From: Hymenopellis radicata
Taxonomy: Eukaryota; Basidiomycota; Agaricomycetes; Agaricales; Physalacriaceae
Direction of reading: 5' to 3'
DNA: 64,000 nt
Assembly: GCA_015501595.1 (NCBI GenBank)
Contig: JADNRX010000015.1
Location: 186,001-250,000 of the forward strand
In this document: piece after piece, positions 1-11,511 of the stretch
How positions within the stretch are numbered: the first letter of the stretch is position 1
Layout of the letters: every line of letters begins with the position of its first letter
Program-made: the position numbers and the translations under genes
Notes under the pieces: model-generated
What the model saw: the letters and a program-made list of their open reading frames with translations, nothing else
Database searches by the model: none
What the model was told of the DNA's origin: nothing

Positions 1-584
1 ACAGTAACGGTATCCCCGATTTCAATACGGAACGCCGGCGATACGTGGGCCGCCAAGTTCTTGTGTCGCTTTTCGTAACGGTCTATGCGTATCCGGATCA
101 GTACAGATTGCCAACGGGCGAGAAAGTTAACGCACTGTATTTGGGAATATAGTGGAGGTAGTCTCGTCGGATAATGACGGTGCGGGTCATTTTCGTCGAC
201 ACAACCTTGCCAGTGAGGATGCGACCGCGGATGGAGACCTCGCCGGTGAATGGGCACTTTTTGTCTGTCCAGACCAGTCAGGTCAATCCTCTCAAAGATC
301 CAAGCTACACACCAATGTAAGTGCCATTGATCGCCTCTTGGGGCGTCTTGAAACCAAGTCCGACGTCCTTGTACCACCGTTTATCCTTGGTGGCGACCTT
401 CTTGCCTGCGCGCGCTCGCGTCTCAGAACATTAGTCTCCCACTTGAATACACGGACATACCCTTCACTTTGGCATTTTGGAAGATGGACTGCTTTTGGAA
501 AGCCTTTTCAATCTAATCCACGCAGCAGACATTCAGCATGACGGTAGTATCGCGATATCGGAGTGAACGCACTTGTTCAGCCAT
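1..584 (-). CDS. RPS11: 40S ribosomal protein S11 (uS17), 3' end outside window
   Basis: Structural protein of the small ribosomal subunit. Read on the minus strand, five exons join into the uS17 sequence. The first exon is only four codons (MAEQ, 573-584) and its intron ends at 513. The next exons give [12 protein letters not shown], then [23 protein letters not shown], then [16 protein letters not shown] followed by [11 protein letters not shown], and lastly [18 protein letters not shown], running to IGDTVTV at the window edge. These blocks match the family over its whole N-terminal two thirds; about 30 C-terminal residues lie beyond position 1. No frame breaks were seen. A tiny first exon carrying the ATG is common in fungal ribosomal protein genes. 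Confidence 0.95.
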
Positions 585-939
585 GGTCTTGAGGGCGTCG
601 GGGGTACTGGCGAGGGCGCTTGACGTTGTTTACAACAAGCGTCTGATTTTCAAAACTGTACAGTCGATACCCGGCAATCACCGGAGTGCACTGCCACAAA
701 GATCACCACAGCCACACACTTGCACGTACTGCACTGTGTTTCTCAAGCTGGCCTGTCGAAATCTAGGACTTGAATATCGCCAGTCATCACATTCACATGT
801 TTCTCATTCAGAAAGTCGAGTAGTGTTGAGGAATAAACCGATCCTTGTTCACCACGAAGTGGTACAATCATTCATTAGCAAACAGCCTGAGCCAACGATA
901 GAACAGGAACTGTATATTATGTAGTCATAACAAACGCGT
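585..939. other. Intergenic: RPS11 upstream region and MFS downstream region
   Basis: Both neighbours are on the minus strand, so this holds the RPS11 promoter and 5' UTR and the MFS terminator region. No coding sequence or clear TATA box was identified. Confidence 0.5.
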
Positions 940-3348
940 CTAATACGTGTAACGGAATGACGGCGAGTGCCTTCCAGCGCCCAAATCCTCCGTATTGGTG
1001 TTTGCGGCGGAGTAGTTTTCTTCAAGACCTTGGGCCTTGTTCCTCCGCCTGTTTTCAATCCTCATCCAAATCCCAGTACTGTGATGCTTATGAGCGATAG
1101 CTACGGCACAATGGTCCACACCTACCTGGCCACTATCACAAGACAAAGACCTCCAAAGGCAGCCGACGTCGCAAGTGCTATTGGAATACATCAGACTCTA
1201 TTGGTAGGACACGATAGATCACCTACCCGGAATGTACTTGGGTTCATCTTGTGCCCTGAACACATTTGTTGAAATCAATCCAGACGAGTTGGCGAGGGCG
1301 ACTGATGGATAATTCAGCACCCGAGAAGAGCATGTCAGACAAACACATACCCATGACAGCCGTGACCACAGCTCGGCGTGATTCCGAAGGCGTGTTGTTA
1401 TTGTACCAGGTAGCGACCAGTACGGAGGGTGCCGAGGCCTACGTGCATGGTTAGCAAATATCTCACCAAGTAGAGAAGCCACCATACCCCCATGGTCAGC
1501 AAGAAGCAAGCAAAGTACGCCACCTAACAATAAGTCAGGAACGTCAAAAGCAAGTATGAACGCATATCATACGCCAGTGTGCTTCACGACATCGATTGAT
1601 CCTAGGACAATGAAACCAACTAGGGTAGTAGCCAACGGGATGCAGATATGAATTGACCGTTCGTAGAAGTAGTCCGAGGAAAACGTCAAGCACAGTAACG
1701 AAACCGTTCCGACAATATTGGGGCCACGGTATACAGGTTCGTTTTGATTGTGGAATATCCCAGACTCGCGACGATTTGTGGCAAGAAGTTGTTCACACTG
1801 GCCAGCGGGACGCCCAGGGCCAAACTGATCACAGCCCACAGCCAGTATAATGGATCCTTGAGCGGCCTGAAAGCGTCGCGGATGTTCAACTTCTCGTCCG
1901 CGGTAACAGAAGATGCCGATAGGATACGGGCAAGAGCAATTGACTTTTGACGATCATCGAGGAACCACCAAGTAGACGCCGAGCGGGGGAGCCAAAGGAA
2001 CGCGATGACGGCAAAGAAACATGTTCCTGCACCTGTGCCGCTATTTGAGTACAGATGGTGGAAATGAAAAGAGAGATTACACAACCTTCAATCCAGAACA
2101 AATATTGCCAGCCATGATGCTTTCCGTTCTTGATCTGGAAGACACCAAAGGCAATGAGACCTGTACCGTCAAGGCCGAGTTGAAATGCGGGAAGCATGTG
2201 GATGTAGATAAGACTGACCAGAGAATGCACCAGATATGGCAGCAGCAGCTAAAATATACACAGTTTGAACAATGGTGTACGTTTTAATGCAGAGGCCTAC
2301 CGTAAAAGAGACCAACACGAGATGCTAGTTCGCCTCGCGTGTAGAACGTGGAAAGATAGAAGACCTACGACGCGTCAATAAAAACAAACAGATATCTGAC
2401 AATCTACTTACCACACCAGGAAGCATAGCCGACTCAAAAATGCCGAGGAACCATCGAATCGCAAAGATTTCTGAAGGAAACGTGAAACGTTAGGCCAGAG
2501 TCGATAGCCCGATACGGAGACCGACCAGAGAAATTCTTCGCGATACCGGCGAACAAAGACCTAAAGAACGTGAATAAATTTCATGGGATGACTTGAAATC
2601 TGCATACATGGAACCCTGATTTATAAATGTCAGAGACAGTCGCGACGTGGCTGGAAAGAACTCACGAAGCCAAGCATCATGATGGGCAAGACGCGAGCCG
2701 CGGAGAACCTCTTCACCAGCAAACTAATGGGTGTTCCGAACCTAACATACAAGATCCGAATGAATAGAAGTGGTCGTAGTCTAGGGTCCCGACTTACAAG
2801 CAGAAGGGCACCTGTGCCATAAGGTCAGTTATCGGTCCAAACACAATGACATATCGCTTACATAGAAAACCATCACGAGGATGTAGTACTGATCATATTA
2901 CGCTTCAGAATGGAGTAGCGCGCGGGGACGAATGGCCTCCTACCTGATTACCGACCAGTCCGATGTCCTGACACGGTGATCAGGACAGTGCACAAGCAAC
3001 TTACGAGGAGGATACGCGTACCTTGTCCCAGCCGTCCGTTTTAGCGTTACCAACGTTACCTTCAAGAGCATTGCAGTTTGTCAAGAGCATTGCAGTAGCG
3101 TTACCAACGTTATGTACCTTTGTCGAGTGCGTTGCAGAGATACCTGAATTTTTATGAGATTTGACAACAACGCAAGACGAATAGATCCACATGATAGTCA
3201 AAGGCGGTAGGATGGAGAAATCGAACTTGCGCAGAAGGCGGCGTTCTTCAGCGCGAGTGTACTCCACGGCCTGGGACTCCGCATCTATGTAATCCTCCTT
3301 GGTGGGAGACCCAGCGGCGACACGAGAGGTAGCTTCAGCCTTTTCCAT
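940..3348 (-). CDS. MFS transporter of the allantoate/nicotinate permease (Dal5/TNA1) type
   Basis: Plasma-membrane proton-coupled permease of the anion:cation symporter family. More than a dozen exons splice into a full-length protein. The N-terminal tail begins MEKAEATSRVAAG and leads to RRLLRKFDFSILPPLTIM, then YLCNALDKGNVGNAK. Next come SLFAGIAKNFS, FAIRWFLGIFESAMLPGV, FYLSTFYTRGELASR and FGVFQIKNGKHHGWQYLFWI. The C-terminal half has LYTVAP, NIVGTVSLL and FSSDYFYERS, ending after WYNNNTPSESRRAV, ISTNVFRAQDEPKYIP and WMRIENRRRNK. Two oddities were seen. The reading frame breaks by one base at a G run (1720-1723) between LYTVAP and NIVGT. A 58-nt intron (3060-3117) is built from duplicated coding sequence. 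The gene is divergent from a RidA gene; substrate cannot be read from sequence, though amino acids or small carboxylates are plausible. Confidence 0.85.
3060..3117 (-). repeat. Intron made of duplicated exon sequence in the MFS gene
   Basis: Two identical 17-bp direct repeats (3042-3058 and 3096-3112) lie 54 bp apart, and a second repeat pair (3063-3076 and 3082-3095, AAGAGCATTGCAG-type) lies between them. Removing 3060-3117 as a GT-AG intron restores the conserved LDKGNVGNAK motif of the transporter. Both borders are AG|GT, as expected when a tandem duplication of a proto-splice site creates an intron. Confidence 0.7.
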
Positions 3349-3729
3349 GCTGGTTAGATGCAAGGTGGAGCACGCAGGTCCCATCAACACAAGCTCGAAT
3401 ATATACTATCCAAGGACTAGTTGTTATCTCAGGGTGCTTTCTGCCGCGGCGGATATATACAGTCTTCTGACCAGGTCCTCGTCCTGGTCGGATAGGACCT
3501 CCATGTCGTGAAACGCTCTAATTGAGACATGTGTGGTCTCCTCGGCTCTGGAGTGCTGTCAAGTTTTGAGTAGGAGATTAAAAGGAATTAGGATTACTTG
3601 GAGTTGCAGTGTCAAAATATAGGCACGGCCACCCGTCTCGCGAGAAGAGGTGACCGGTCCGGTCCCGGACGATCATAAGGCGATCTGCTATCGGTTGACA
3701 AATTCAAGACGTCTTCATCTGCATCCACC
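3349..3729. promoter_or_regulatory. Shared divergent promoter region, MFS transporter / RidA
   Basis: The 381-bp gap separates two divergent start codons and must hold both promoters. I see no canonical TATA box; a small ORF here has no recognisable features. Confidence 0.4.
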
Positions 3730-4259
3730 ATGTCCGTCGAAAGAATCAACTCGGAGAAAAACAGCCAGTTCACACGCATCCTCTGTGAGTTCAGCTAGTT
3801 GCGCATCAACTTGGATCGCGTCTGATTAGCTCAATAGCACATGCGACTAAGGTCCCTGGGTTGATTTTCCTGTCCGGCCAAACCCCCGTCGACGGGACTG
3901 GCAAGCTCGTTGAGGGCGGTATTAAGGAGCACACTGTATGTTCCTGTCTCCATTGTTATTGGATAGATGTCGATCTCCGGGTATAGGCTCAGTGCTTGAA
4001 CAACCTCGGAAACGTCCTGGAGGCTTCCGGCTCTTCTTGGGACAAGGTGCTCAAAGTTAATGTGTACTTGAAGAACATGGACGACTTCTCTGCGATGAAT
4101 GAGGTCTATGAAAAGGTCATTACTTTGTCCAACATATGAAACTCAGACTGACCTTTACGAAAGATCATTCCCAGCCCCAAACCCGCAAGGACTTGCATCC
4201 AAGCTGGCAAGCTTCCTTTTGATGTTGATGTCGAGATTGAGGCGATTGCTGCCGCGTAA
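3730..4259 (+). CDS. RidA/YjgF/HMF1-family enamine/imine deaminase
   Basis: Hydrolyses reactive enamine and imine intermediates, above all 2-aminoacrylate released by PLP-dependent dehydratases, giving pyruvate and ammonia. Four exons give 125 residues, the usual size of the family. Characteristic blocks are KVPGLIFLSGQTPVDGTGKLV, then QCLNNLGNVLEASGSSWDKV, VNVYLKNMDDFSAMNEVYEK, and near the C-terminus PARTCIQAGKLPFDVDVEIEA. That last block contains the conserved arginine which binds the carboxylate of substrates. The ATG at 3730 is preceded by ACC and followed by MSVERINSEK. The next gene on the same strand, 305 bp away, is a D-serine dehydratase, an enzyme that generates 2-aminoacrylate, so a joint role is likely (inference). 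No frame breaks. Confidence 0.93.
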
Positions 4260-4564
4260 ATCGTATTGCTGTAGTATTAAAAAGATCAATGTATTGAGTC
4301 ATCCAAACCAGATTGAATCAGTCCAAGATCAGCGCTCAGCGGCTGTCCGTAGCTGTCCGTTACTGTAGCCGTCGACAGCCGTCTATTAAAGTGTGTACAG
4401 TGGGAGGGTGATGTTGATCGATATCACTGATTGCAAATAGAACGCGTCGACACGCGGTCCGGTTCACGTGTGCCAGCCCTCGTATCTATCTGAAATGCAG
4501 GTGATCAGCGCAAGACTCGCACCTGTTCCTCTTGACCTCAAACCAGCTTTAGTAACGTACCATC
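4260..4564. promoter_or_regulatory. Intergenic region upstream of D-serine dehydratase
   Basis: It holds the terminator side of the RidA gene and the promoter of the dehydratase gene. A CACGTG E-box-like hexamer is visible around 4465; no TATA box or further gene was seen. Confidence 0.35.
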
Positions 4565-6101
4565 ATGACCGTACAAACAAAGACACCCATCGATTTCCTC
4601 GCGCTCCCGTCCAAAGACATCCTCGTAAAAGAGTTTGTCGGAAAATCGCTCGATGGATTGCGCACGCCTGCGTTCATTATTGACCGAGGGATTTTTGCAG
4701 AAAATTGCGCTAAGGTGAGCGCCGTCTCATGCGCAAGGTTCCGCGATGCTGATGCTTTGTCCTTTTCTAGATGCACAAGAAAGCTGAGGCATGGGGCGCA
4801 GGATTCAGGGCTCATCTGAAAACTCATAAGGTGAGTCCGGCTACGCGACAATGACAAGACTGACATGGATTAGACGGCAGAAGGGACCAGACTTCAGCTC
4901 GCGTCAAGCGCGAACACGACACACAATGTGGTAGTGTCGACGCTCATGGAAGCTTGGAACGTGGTGAACGCCGGACTCGTCAAAGATGGAACTGTTAAAG
5001 ATGTGAGTAAACCTCTGGAGATCGACTGAAAGCTTACATGCATATGGTGTTCAGATGCTATACGGTTTGCCAGTAGACACGAGCAAGGTTGACGACCTAT
5101 CGACCTTGTGGGATATCATGGCAGAGAGCGGAGGCGTGATACGAATCCTTGTGGATCATCCCGATCAAGTCACATTCCTTGAAGAGTTTGAATCGCGACG
5201 AAGCACTCCTAGGAAATGGTCTGCATTCGTCAAGATCGATGGAGGTCAGAAGTGCGTCTTGTTCTCGTATTGTCTATTAGATCTGAATTCTGTTCCTACT
5301 AGGCGTGCGGGTGTGTCGACAAGCACTCCCTACTTTGAAGCGCTCCTGAAGAAGATGTTTGCTTCGCCAAATGTATCGGTCTATGGATTTTACGGCCACG
5401 CAGGCAATGCATATGCATCGACATCACTAGACGAGGCGTCTTCATTCCTGTCTGGAGAGGTCGGAGCTGTCAATACTGCAGCCGCTGCAGCGAAGTCGAT
5501 CCTGAAGTCTTTGGGAAAGGAGGGTCCTGACGTCCCCTTTAAGTTGTCAGTTGGATCGACGCCTACGGCTCATGCTGCCAGTGCGGAGACAAAAGCTGCG
5601 TTGAGTACGCTTCTTCATGGAGAACTTGAGCTGCACGCCGGTTTGTGGTTTGATGTAGGTTCTATCCAAAGCTGAACACGTCCAGGAAATTATCCGATGC
5701 TTGATCTCCAGCAACAGCACACTAGTCTAGTGGGTGGTCCTCAGATCGCTCAACGCGTTCGCGCTACTGTTGTGTCCTATTACCCTGAGCGTGGGCAGAA
5801 TGGCACAGATGAAGCTATCGTCGATGCGGGCGCCATTGCTTTCAGCAAGGACACTGGCCCATCGGGGGGTTTCGGTGACGTGATTGGGACTTCATGGAGG
5901 GTCGGACGAGTGTCGCAGGAGCACGGGATACTGACGCGTAATGACAAAGAGGAGATATTGAAGTTGGGTCAAGTGCTCGACATTGTCGGGCAACACGCCT
6001 GCCTTATTTCGGCCGCGTATCCTTGGTACTACATAGTGGATTCATCGGTAGAGAATGGCAGCAAGATCGTGGATGTATGGGTGCCATGGAAGGGATGGTA
6101 G
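4565..6101 (+). CDS. DSD1: Eukaryotic-type D-serine dehydratase (PLP and zinc dependent)
   Basis: Converts D-serine to pyruvate and ammonia through 2-aminoacrylate. Six exons give a protein of roughly 420 residues with a fold-III alanine-racemase-like N-terminal domain. The PLP lysine lies in the motif HLKTHKT of exon 2-3, preceded by LRTPAFIIDRGIF. YGFYGHAGNAY and LSVGSTPTAHA are the phosphate-binding region, and NYPMLDLQQQ follows. The C-terminal domain ends in GQHACLISAAYPWYYIVD, whose His-x-Cys pair is the zinc site of the yeast enzyme family; a zinc site sets this family apart from bacterial DsdA. D-threonine aldolase is the closest alternative, but the HxC motif and fungal context favour dehydratase. 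Start at 4565 gives MTVQTKTPIDFLALPSKD. All introns are 45-60 nt GT-AG and the frame is intact. Confidence 0.88.
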
Positions 6102-6207
6102 ATAGACGCGTTGAACGTTTGTGACAATAAAATGTGACTTCTTACTGCATGCGGTTGTTTGTTCCCACAGTATGCGACCTTAGATATCTCTCTCTCCTGC
6201 CATCATC

Positions 6208-7314
6208 ATGGCATTCAACGACTACGACGAGGATGGGACGGAATTGCTCGAGACTTATGGTGCGCCACATATATGCGTAAATGCTGGCATGAGCTCATTC
6301 ACCGACTAGACTTCCTCATGAAATACATCATTATCGGTACGCTGTCCCATGACAGCATGTAATCCTCGGACATACTCACTTCCCTCATAGGCGAAGCAGG
6401 ATCCGGCAAATCCTGCCTGCTGCACCACTTTACACATAATTCCTGTCCGTCCGTCATGTCACGATGCTCCTCTCGCCCGCTAAATATGTGGCTTACTAGT
6501 CAAGGACCATTCCCAACACACTATTGGAGTCGAGTTCTCTAGCAGGACTGTCAAACTAGGAGAGAAGCGGATAAAGCTACAGGTGCGTGTCACTGGTTTG
6601 GCACAGCCGTATGTCCTCATTATGATCCGTGTAGCTCTGGGATACAGCAGGGCAAGAACGTTTTCGGTTGCGCATCTGTTTCTTTCAACTATCTCCCTTA
6701 ATCTCACACCGCCTAATAGATCCGTTACTCGAAGTTATTATCGCGGAGCTGCAGGGGCAATCCTTGTCTATGACATAACAAAGTCGGTCAACGTTGAACA
6801 ACATATGAAATCCAATACTCACCAACACGTTCCAGTCGCGACTCATTTTTGAACCTCTCACAATGGCTTGCTGACGCCAGAGCATTAGCTAGTCCTCATC
6901 TTGTGGCTGTTCTCGTGGGCAACAAATCCGACCGAGAAGAGGACAGAGAAGTAGAGTGGGCCGAGGCTAGCCGCTGGGCAGCAGAGAATGGTATAGTCGA
7001 TCCGTCTCAGCTGTTGTGAATGATTGGCTGACCCATTTTGATCAGATGTTCATTTCTTGGAATCATCATCGTTAACGGGTGACAATGTCGAAGCTCCATT
7101 CCTCCTCGCAGCCCGGTCCATCCTGCTTTCCATAGAATCTGGAGCACTAGATCCTGAGAAGGCCGGTAGTGGCGTCAGCTATGGCGATAGGGCTTTGCGA
7201 AGAGTCAATAGCTCAAGCCGTTTGAGTTTTGGCAGTTTGAGTGGTGGACGCCGGCGAGGAGGGACAGTTAAATTGAAAGTGAAGAGCTGGATACCGGGCA
7301 ACAAATGTTGCTGA
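6208..7314 (+). CDS. RAB4: Rab4-type small GTPase
   Basis: Membrane-traffic GTPase of early endosome recycling. Seven introns split a protein of about 215 residues. After splicing, all nucleotide motifs are present: G1 [11 protein letters not shown], switch I with HTIGVEF, G3 [23 protein letters not shown]4 [12 protein letters not shown] and the G5-region sequence [16 protein letters not shown]. Downstream, [19 protein letters not shown] matches the C-terminal region peculiar to Rab4 rather than Rab5 or Rab11. The protein ends in Cys-Cys, the double geranylgeranylation site. A Gly/Arg-rich stretch before the tail ([19 protein letters not shown]) is the hypervariable region. The ATG at 6208 gives [10 protein letters not shown]. 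No frame breaks; splice sites are all GT-AG. Confidence 0.93.
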
Positions 7315-8286
7315 TGACATGGTGCGGTTACTTTGCTACTTGCATGAGACCTGCCATTCTGATTTGTATATGATAGGCATGCCATGCACTACCGTGTGAT
7401 ACTCTTCTCTCGCCGGGCCACCCGTACTCCATGCTTTCCCTCCGGACCCATACCCACTCCCTCTATACCAGCGCATGCTCCCACTCCACCCATGCGTGGA
7501 CAACATATAATGACCTATTCTCAGACCCAGGTGCATACTCATTCTTCACTGTATTTTCAGCCATACGTTCATTCCTTCCATTCCGTACAGTTACTTTACA
7601 TCTATCATGTTCATCTAGATCGGCTTATACTATTGGTAATCTCTCATTCATCTTTCCAGTTTGTAGGCGGTATCATACATAAGAGTTCCATTCACGAATC
7701 CCAAGTCCGACTTCCATTCAGTCTTCGGTACCTGAGCACAGTCTTATGCGATAATTGAATGGTGCTCGCGGGTTCCTGTCTAACGTTAACTTTCAAGGCG
7801 GTTTCGTTTTCGCAGGCGGCGCTCTCTTTACCGTCCATTTATGTTCAGATGGGCAAAGATTTGGGTGCGTCTTTCGCATCAGAGGTTGATAACGCTCACA
7901 TGCTCACGTATTGTCAAGGCAGTAATAACCCCGGTAATACTCTCCCCACCCTAAAGCCTCTTCTTGGCGGCTCCTTCGGTGCGAATCTCGTCGAGGCCAT
8001 GCACACCGTGTCAAATGATCGAGCGTTCCAGTGATCTTTCGAGATTTACCCGTGTGAATGGCTCATGAATGTCGACACGTAGACGAGCTATAATGGGACC
8101 CATGTCTCCTGAATGTGCGATTCCCCCACCCACCATACTTCCTCCCCAGGACTGAAGGAAAGATATGGTCCATCCACCCCAGTGGTGAGTTAATATCCTC
8201 GCCTCGAGTGATTGTGAACTGAGGATTATTAGACTTACGAACCTTGAGGATCATCGCTTGCCCGACTGTCGCCCAGGTACAGGTTA
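7315..8286 (+). other. Gap with possible 5' exon(s) of the following membrane protein gene
   Basis: A well-formed intron (8185-8232, GTGAGT donor, CTGA branch region, TTAG acceptor) lies just upstream of the Ser/Thr-rich gene, so a leader or N-terminal exon probably exists here. An ORF at 7759-8034 is in this stretch, but its protein shows no signal peptide or domain I recognise. I could not join a convincing signal-peptide exon to 8287. Confidence 0.35.
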
Positions 8287-10245
8287 TGAGTTCACAGACC
8301 GTAGTCTCACCATTCTCGACGTCAAATCTATCTTTGTCGGAATCGTCATCCTTGCCTGTCGGACAGTCATCGTTCTTCTGGGCCCAGACGTTATCCGCGT
8401 CACTCTCTTCTTCACCTACAGCGTCTACGACGTCCGCCGGTTCTGTATCCACTCTGGCTTCTTCACGAGCTATTTCGTCCTCTATTGAGGCCCTAGCTTC
8501 ATCTACTGCATCGCTTGACTCTTCATCCACCGTTGCGGACGAGAACAAATCTAAGTGGGTTATACATTCATATAGTGTTTGAAGCTGGCATTGAAATCCC
8601 TTCTAGTATGTCGGCCAGCCCTGCCTCTTCGAGCGAGGCCGCAAATGTTACCAGTCCTCGAGCAGGATTACCGGAAGACGGAAGTTCATCTACATCCACC
8701 TCTACTTCCGTCCAAAGGAACACGCAGACCAGCGTGGAATCTTCGTCAAGCCCGACTTCCGAATCTACTTCCGCTATGACCTCTGGCACAGCCTCTGAGA
8801 CGGACGATGGCTCTACACCTAAGCCACCCTCTGCTCCCACCGACACCACTTCATCGACCAATCCTACCACTGGTAGCGCCGCCAGCACTCAGACTGCACA
8901 ACCTGGTCAGACAAGCGAAGCCACGAACGAAGGCACCGTGACGACAACACCAGTCAATGTCAAAGCTACAACCTCTGCAGAGACTGGTTTACCAGCGGGT
9001 GGTAAGTATCACCAAGACGCTCCAAACCATGCTCACTCCTTTTTAGCGTCAGTGGCTGTCGTGGTCACTGATGTCAACGGGACGACGATAACGCGAACAT
9101 CCACCTCTTTACCTCCGACGCTGGCAAGTCCTATCGGAGTAACTGTCGTTGATTCTTCCGGTCACACTTCATTGACTTACCCTGCAATCGTCACCGTCTT
9201 GAGCACGGGAACCAATTCGGACGGTTCGCTTACGACAGAGACGAAAGTCGTTGTCAATCCTACTGGTGAAACGAGCCATAGAATCACGGATCCAGACTCG
9301 TAAGAATTATCAGCGTTACACTTTTAGTCTTCCCAACTCACTCTCTTTCGTAGATTTTTCAGTAATACTGGCGCCGTGGCGGGAACCTTTGTCGCTGTTG
9401 GCATTGTTATTACTTCCATCGCAGCATTTCTGTACCTCTGCTACCGTCGCAAGAGAAGAGCCAGGCATCAGCTTCGGTGGCTGGAGGGTATGCATAGCCC
9501 CCGTCCCCAATCGGCCGACGACTTGGATTTCGATGATGATCCCTTTGAGGATAGGAATGCTGCACCTGAGATGCTACAACGCCCAAGGACTCCCCCGGCA
9601 CTGCCTGAACCTAGTCGCAATGCCTATGCGTCCGTCCCACAAACTGCCACCGCTCAGGATTTCCGTGGGTTAGTCGCCGCTGCTCCATCCTCGGGAGGGG
9701 CCTTTGGTTCAGTCGCGTTCAAGGGCGAGCCGGAGGATCCATTCCACGACGTGTATTCTCCTTCTCGTCCCATTGGTCTTGCGGTGACAACTGCTTCCTT
9801 GGCCTCTGGACAAGAGACGCCGTCTCTCTATTCCAAGCAGGAAGAAGAAGGGTCTATCTATGAGGAAGTGGATATACACTCGGACGAGGGGCACAGCAGT
9901 GCGGTGGCGGCTCCTTTGGCATTGCCTGCGCGTCCTCCGCGCTCGCTTCTTCGCGCTAGTAACTCGGTCGAATACAAGACCTCGGAGTACAAACCATCGG
10001 AGTACAGACCCATATCTCCACCGACGACTGTTGAGTCGTCGACGCCGCCTTCGACACCGGTCAACCCCACTCCGCCTTCAAGCAGTCATGGATCGACTGC
10101 GAAGCAGGTTAGTCCGTATTCGGTCCTTACTCGGAAAACGTTACTGGATGTGAGTGATATCACATTGTTCATTATGTTTTTCTCACGACCTGATTAGATT
10201 CGTCCACGCCCAAGCCAGGATAATGTACGGGTTGCGCGAATTTAA
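8287..10245 (+). CDS. Ser/Thr-rich single-pass membrane protein (cell-wall-sensor-like)
   Basis: Probable plasma-membrane protein with a glycosylated outer domain and a cytoplasmic tail. The outer part is mucin-like (runs of Ser, Thr, Ala, Pro). It ends in a module TDVNGTTITRTSTSLPPT then VVVNPTGE, followed by the motif FFSNTGAVAGTF. One transmembrane helix (VGIVITSIAAFLYLCY) is followed by the stop-transfer RRKRRARHQLRW, and a tail with acidic and Pro/Ser-rich stretches ends RPRPSQDNVRVARI. Four introns are visible, joining NKS/MSAS, PAG/SVAV, DPDS/FFSN and LLD/IRPR. The architecture recalls Mid2/Wsc stress sensors, but no WSC or other named domain is present and the true N-terminus is uncertain. 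It is a paralogue of the gene at 13740-15440. No frame breaks. Confidence 0.75.
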
Positions 10246-10403
10246 GTAACGCCGTGGAATGAACCAACTGTATTTTTAGACTCTAAATTGTCTCCGTGTC
10301 ACCGTTCTCGTTCGTTACATACGTCGCATGTATACCATTCACATGGACAAGGGAATCTGTACGTGGTCTGTGTACAATACAATTATCAATGATCATGTAT
10401 GCT

Positions 10404-11511
10404 TTACACTATCGCGTCTGTCGCCGTAACAAATCCGTAACTCTGCAGGAAAAGTTAGATTGAATATCGTGACAGACAGATGCACACATTTCCGGCATTG
10501 TACACAACATTTGCATAACCACCCTCGGGCGATGTTGTCGCCGTGGCGTCCTTGAGTAAGATGCAATCATATCCTCGATAGTAAGCATCCACGAACGTCC
10601 CTAAAACACACTGCCCAGACGTGATTAATTGCGCCATCAGCGCGGATACTCTGCCATACTTACCTGGTCCGCATTTACGCCGGCGAAAAACAACGTTGTG
10701 ATACCGTTCTCCTTGAGGTACAGATCGAGCGCGGTCTGGTATCCCCATAGCCCGCTCATACTGTGAGTCACCATGATTCAGGAAAACCCGAGGCCAGCGC
10801 GTGCATGACAAACCCTAGCTCACCGATTCTTGTGAATCCAAACATCCGTGCCCAGCTTTTCTCCTTTCACAAACTCCTCCTGAAGGGGCCCGTACAGTTC
10901 GGAATTCAGCGCCCCGCGCATGAGAAGGCGCCCGAACCCGCCTGGGAGGTCCGCGCCAAAGCCGCCACGCCCGGCTTGAGGAATCCACGGATCAAGGAGG
11001 GCGGGAGGTCTTCAATTCGTGATCGGTCAGACCCCAGTTCCTGTAGAGGGGAAGGAGTATGTACATGCGGTAAGGCAATTTGAAGGTTACGCAACGAACA
11101 CACGTACACCCAGAGGATCTTGAGACCGTGCCCCCTGGCAGTTGGCAGCAACTTCAGGATCGGTCTATACACGCCAGGCCGGTCGGATGAACTCTAAGGT
11201 CAGGGTGTAGGAAGAAGCTACATAAGCGCGCATGATGAGCGTCCCCGCCGCTTGAGTCAATATTCGAACAACCGACTTTTGCATATCGATAATGACGATC
11301 GCACTAGATTTCCTATCAACGCGTATCGTCCGATTATGCTCCACCGGATGTCGAGCTGTTCTGGGGAAGGTTGAGGGCATTCTTGGATCGAGCTAGCTAA
11401 GGCAGTGACGTTCGAGCGGGATAGGTCTATCAAGCCCGAAGGATACTCAATCCAAAACGAGGGTTCAGCACCGTACTTGGTTGTTTCAGAAACGGGGGGA
11501 CGAGTCGCCAT
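10404..11511 (-). CDS. Isochorismatase-family cysteine hydrolase, four frame breaks
   Basis: Alpha/beta hydrolase of the isochorismatase/YcaC superfamily, acting on amides or related small molecules. Spliced blocks are MATRPPVSETTKYG, then FWIEYPSGLIDLSR and SSAIVIIDMQNFFLHPDL, which carries the catalytic Asp. GHGLKILWVNWGLTDHE follows, then RGGFGADLPGGFGRLLMRG, TDVWIHKNRMSGLWGYQTAL, AGVNADQCVLGTFVDAYYRG with the nucleophile Cys, and KDATATTSPEGGYANVVYNA. It ends SYGFVTATDAIV. The conserved sequence changes frame four times, each time because one base is missing from a C or G run: near 11344-11345, 11162-11163, 11007-11008 and 10970-10972. Four losses in 400 bp could mean a pseudogene, but the same pattern affects essential genes here, so base-calling error is at least as likely. 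Confidence 0.8.

Noticed and set aside
152..924. Two plus-strand ORFs of about 128 residues near the left edge
   Set aside because: They lie antisense to and upstream of RPS11, whose exons are certain; their proteins have no recognisable features.
8063..8548. 161-residue acidic minus-strand ORF
   Set aside because: It is the complement of a Ser/Thr-rich coding exon (Ser codons read as Glu/Asp/Arg on the other strand) and spans a well-formed plus-strand intron.
10404..11511. Calling the isochorismatase-like gene a definite pseudogene
   Set aside because: All four breaks are single bases missing from C or G runs, and the same pattern affects essential genes in the window.
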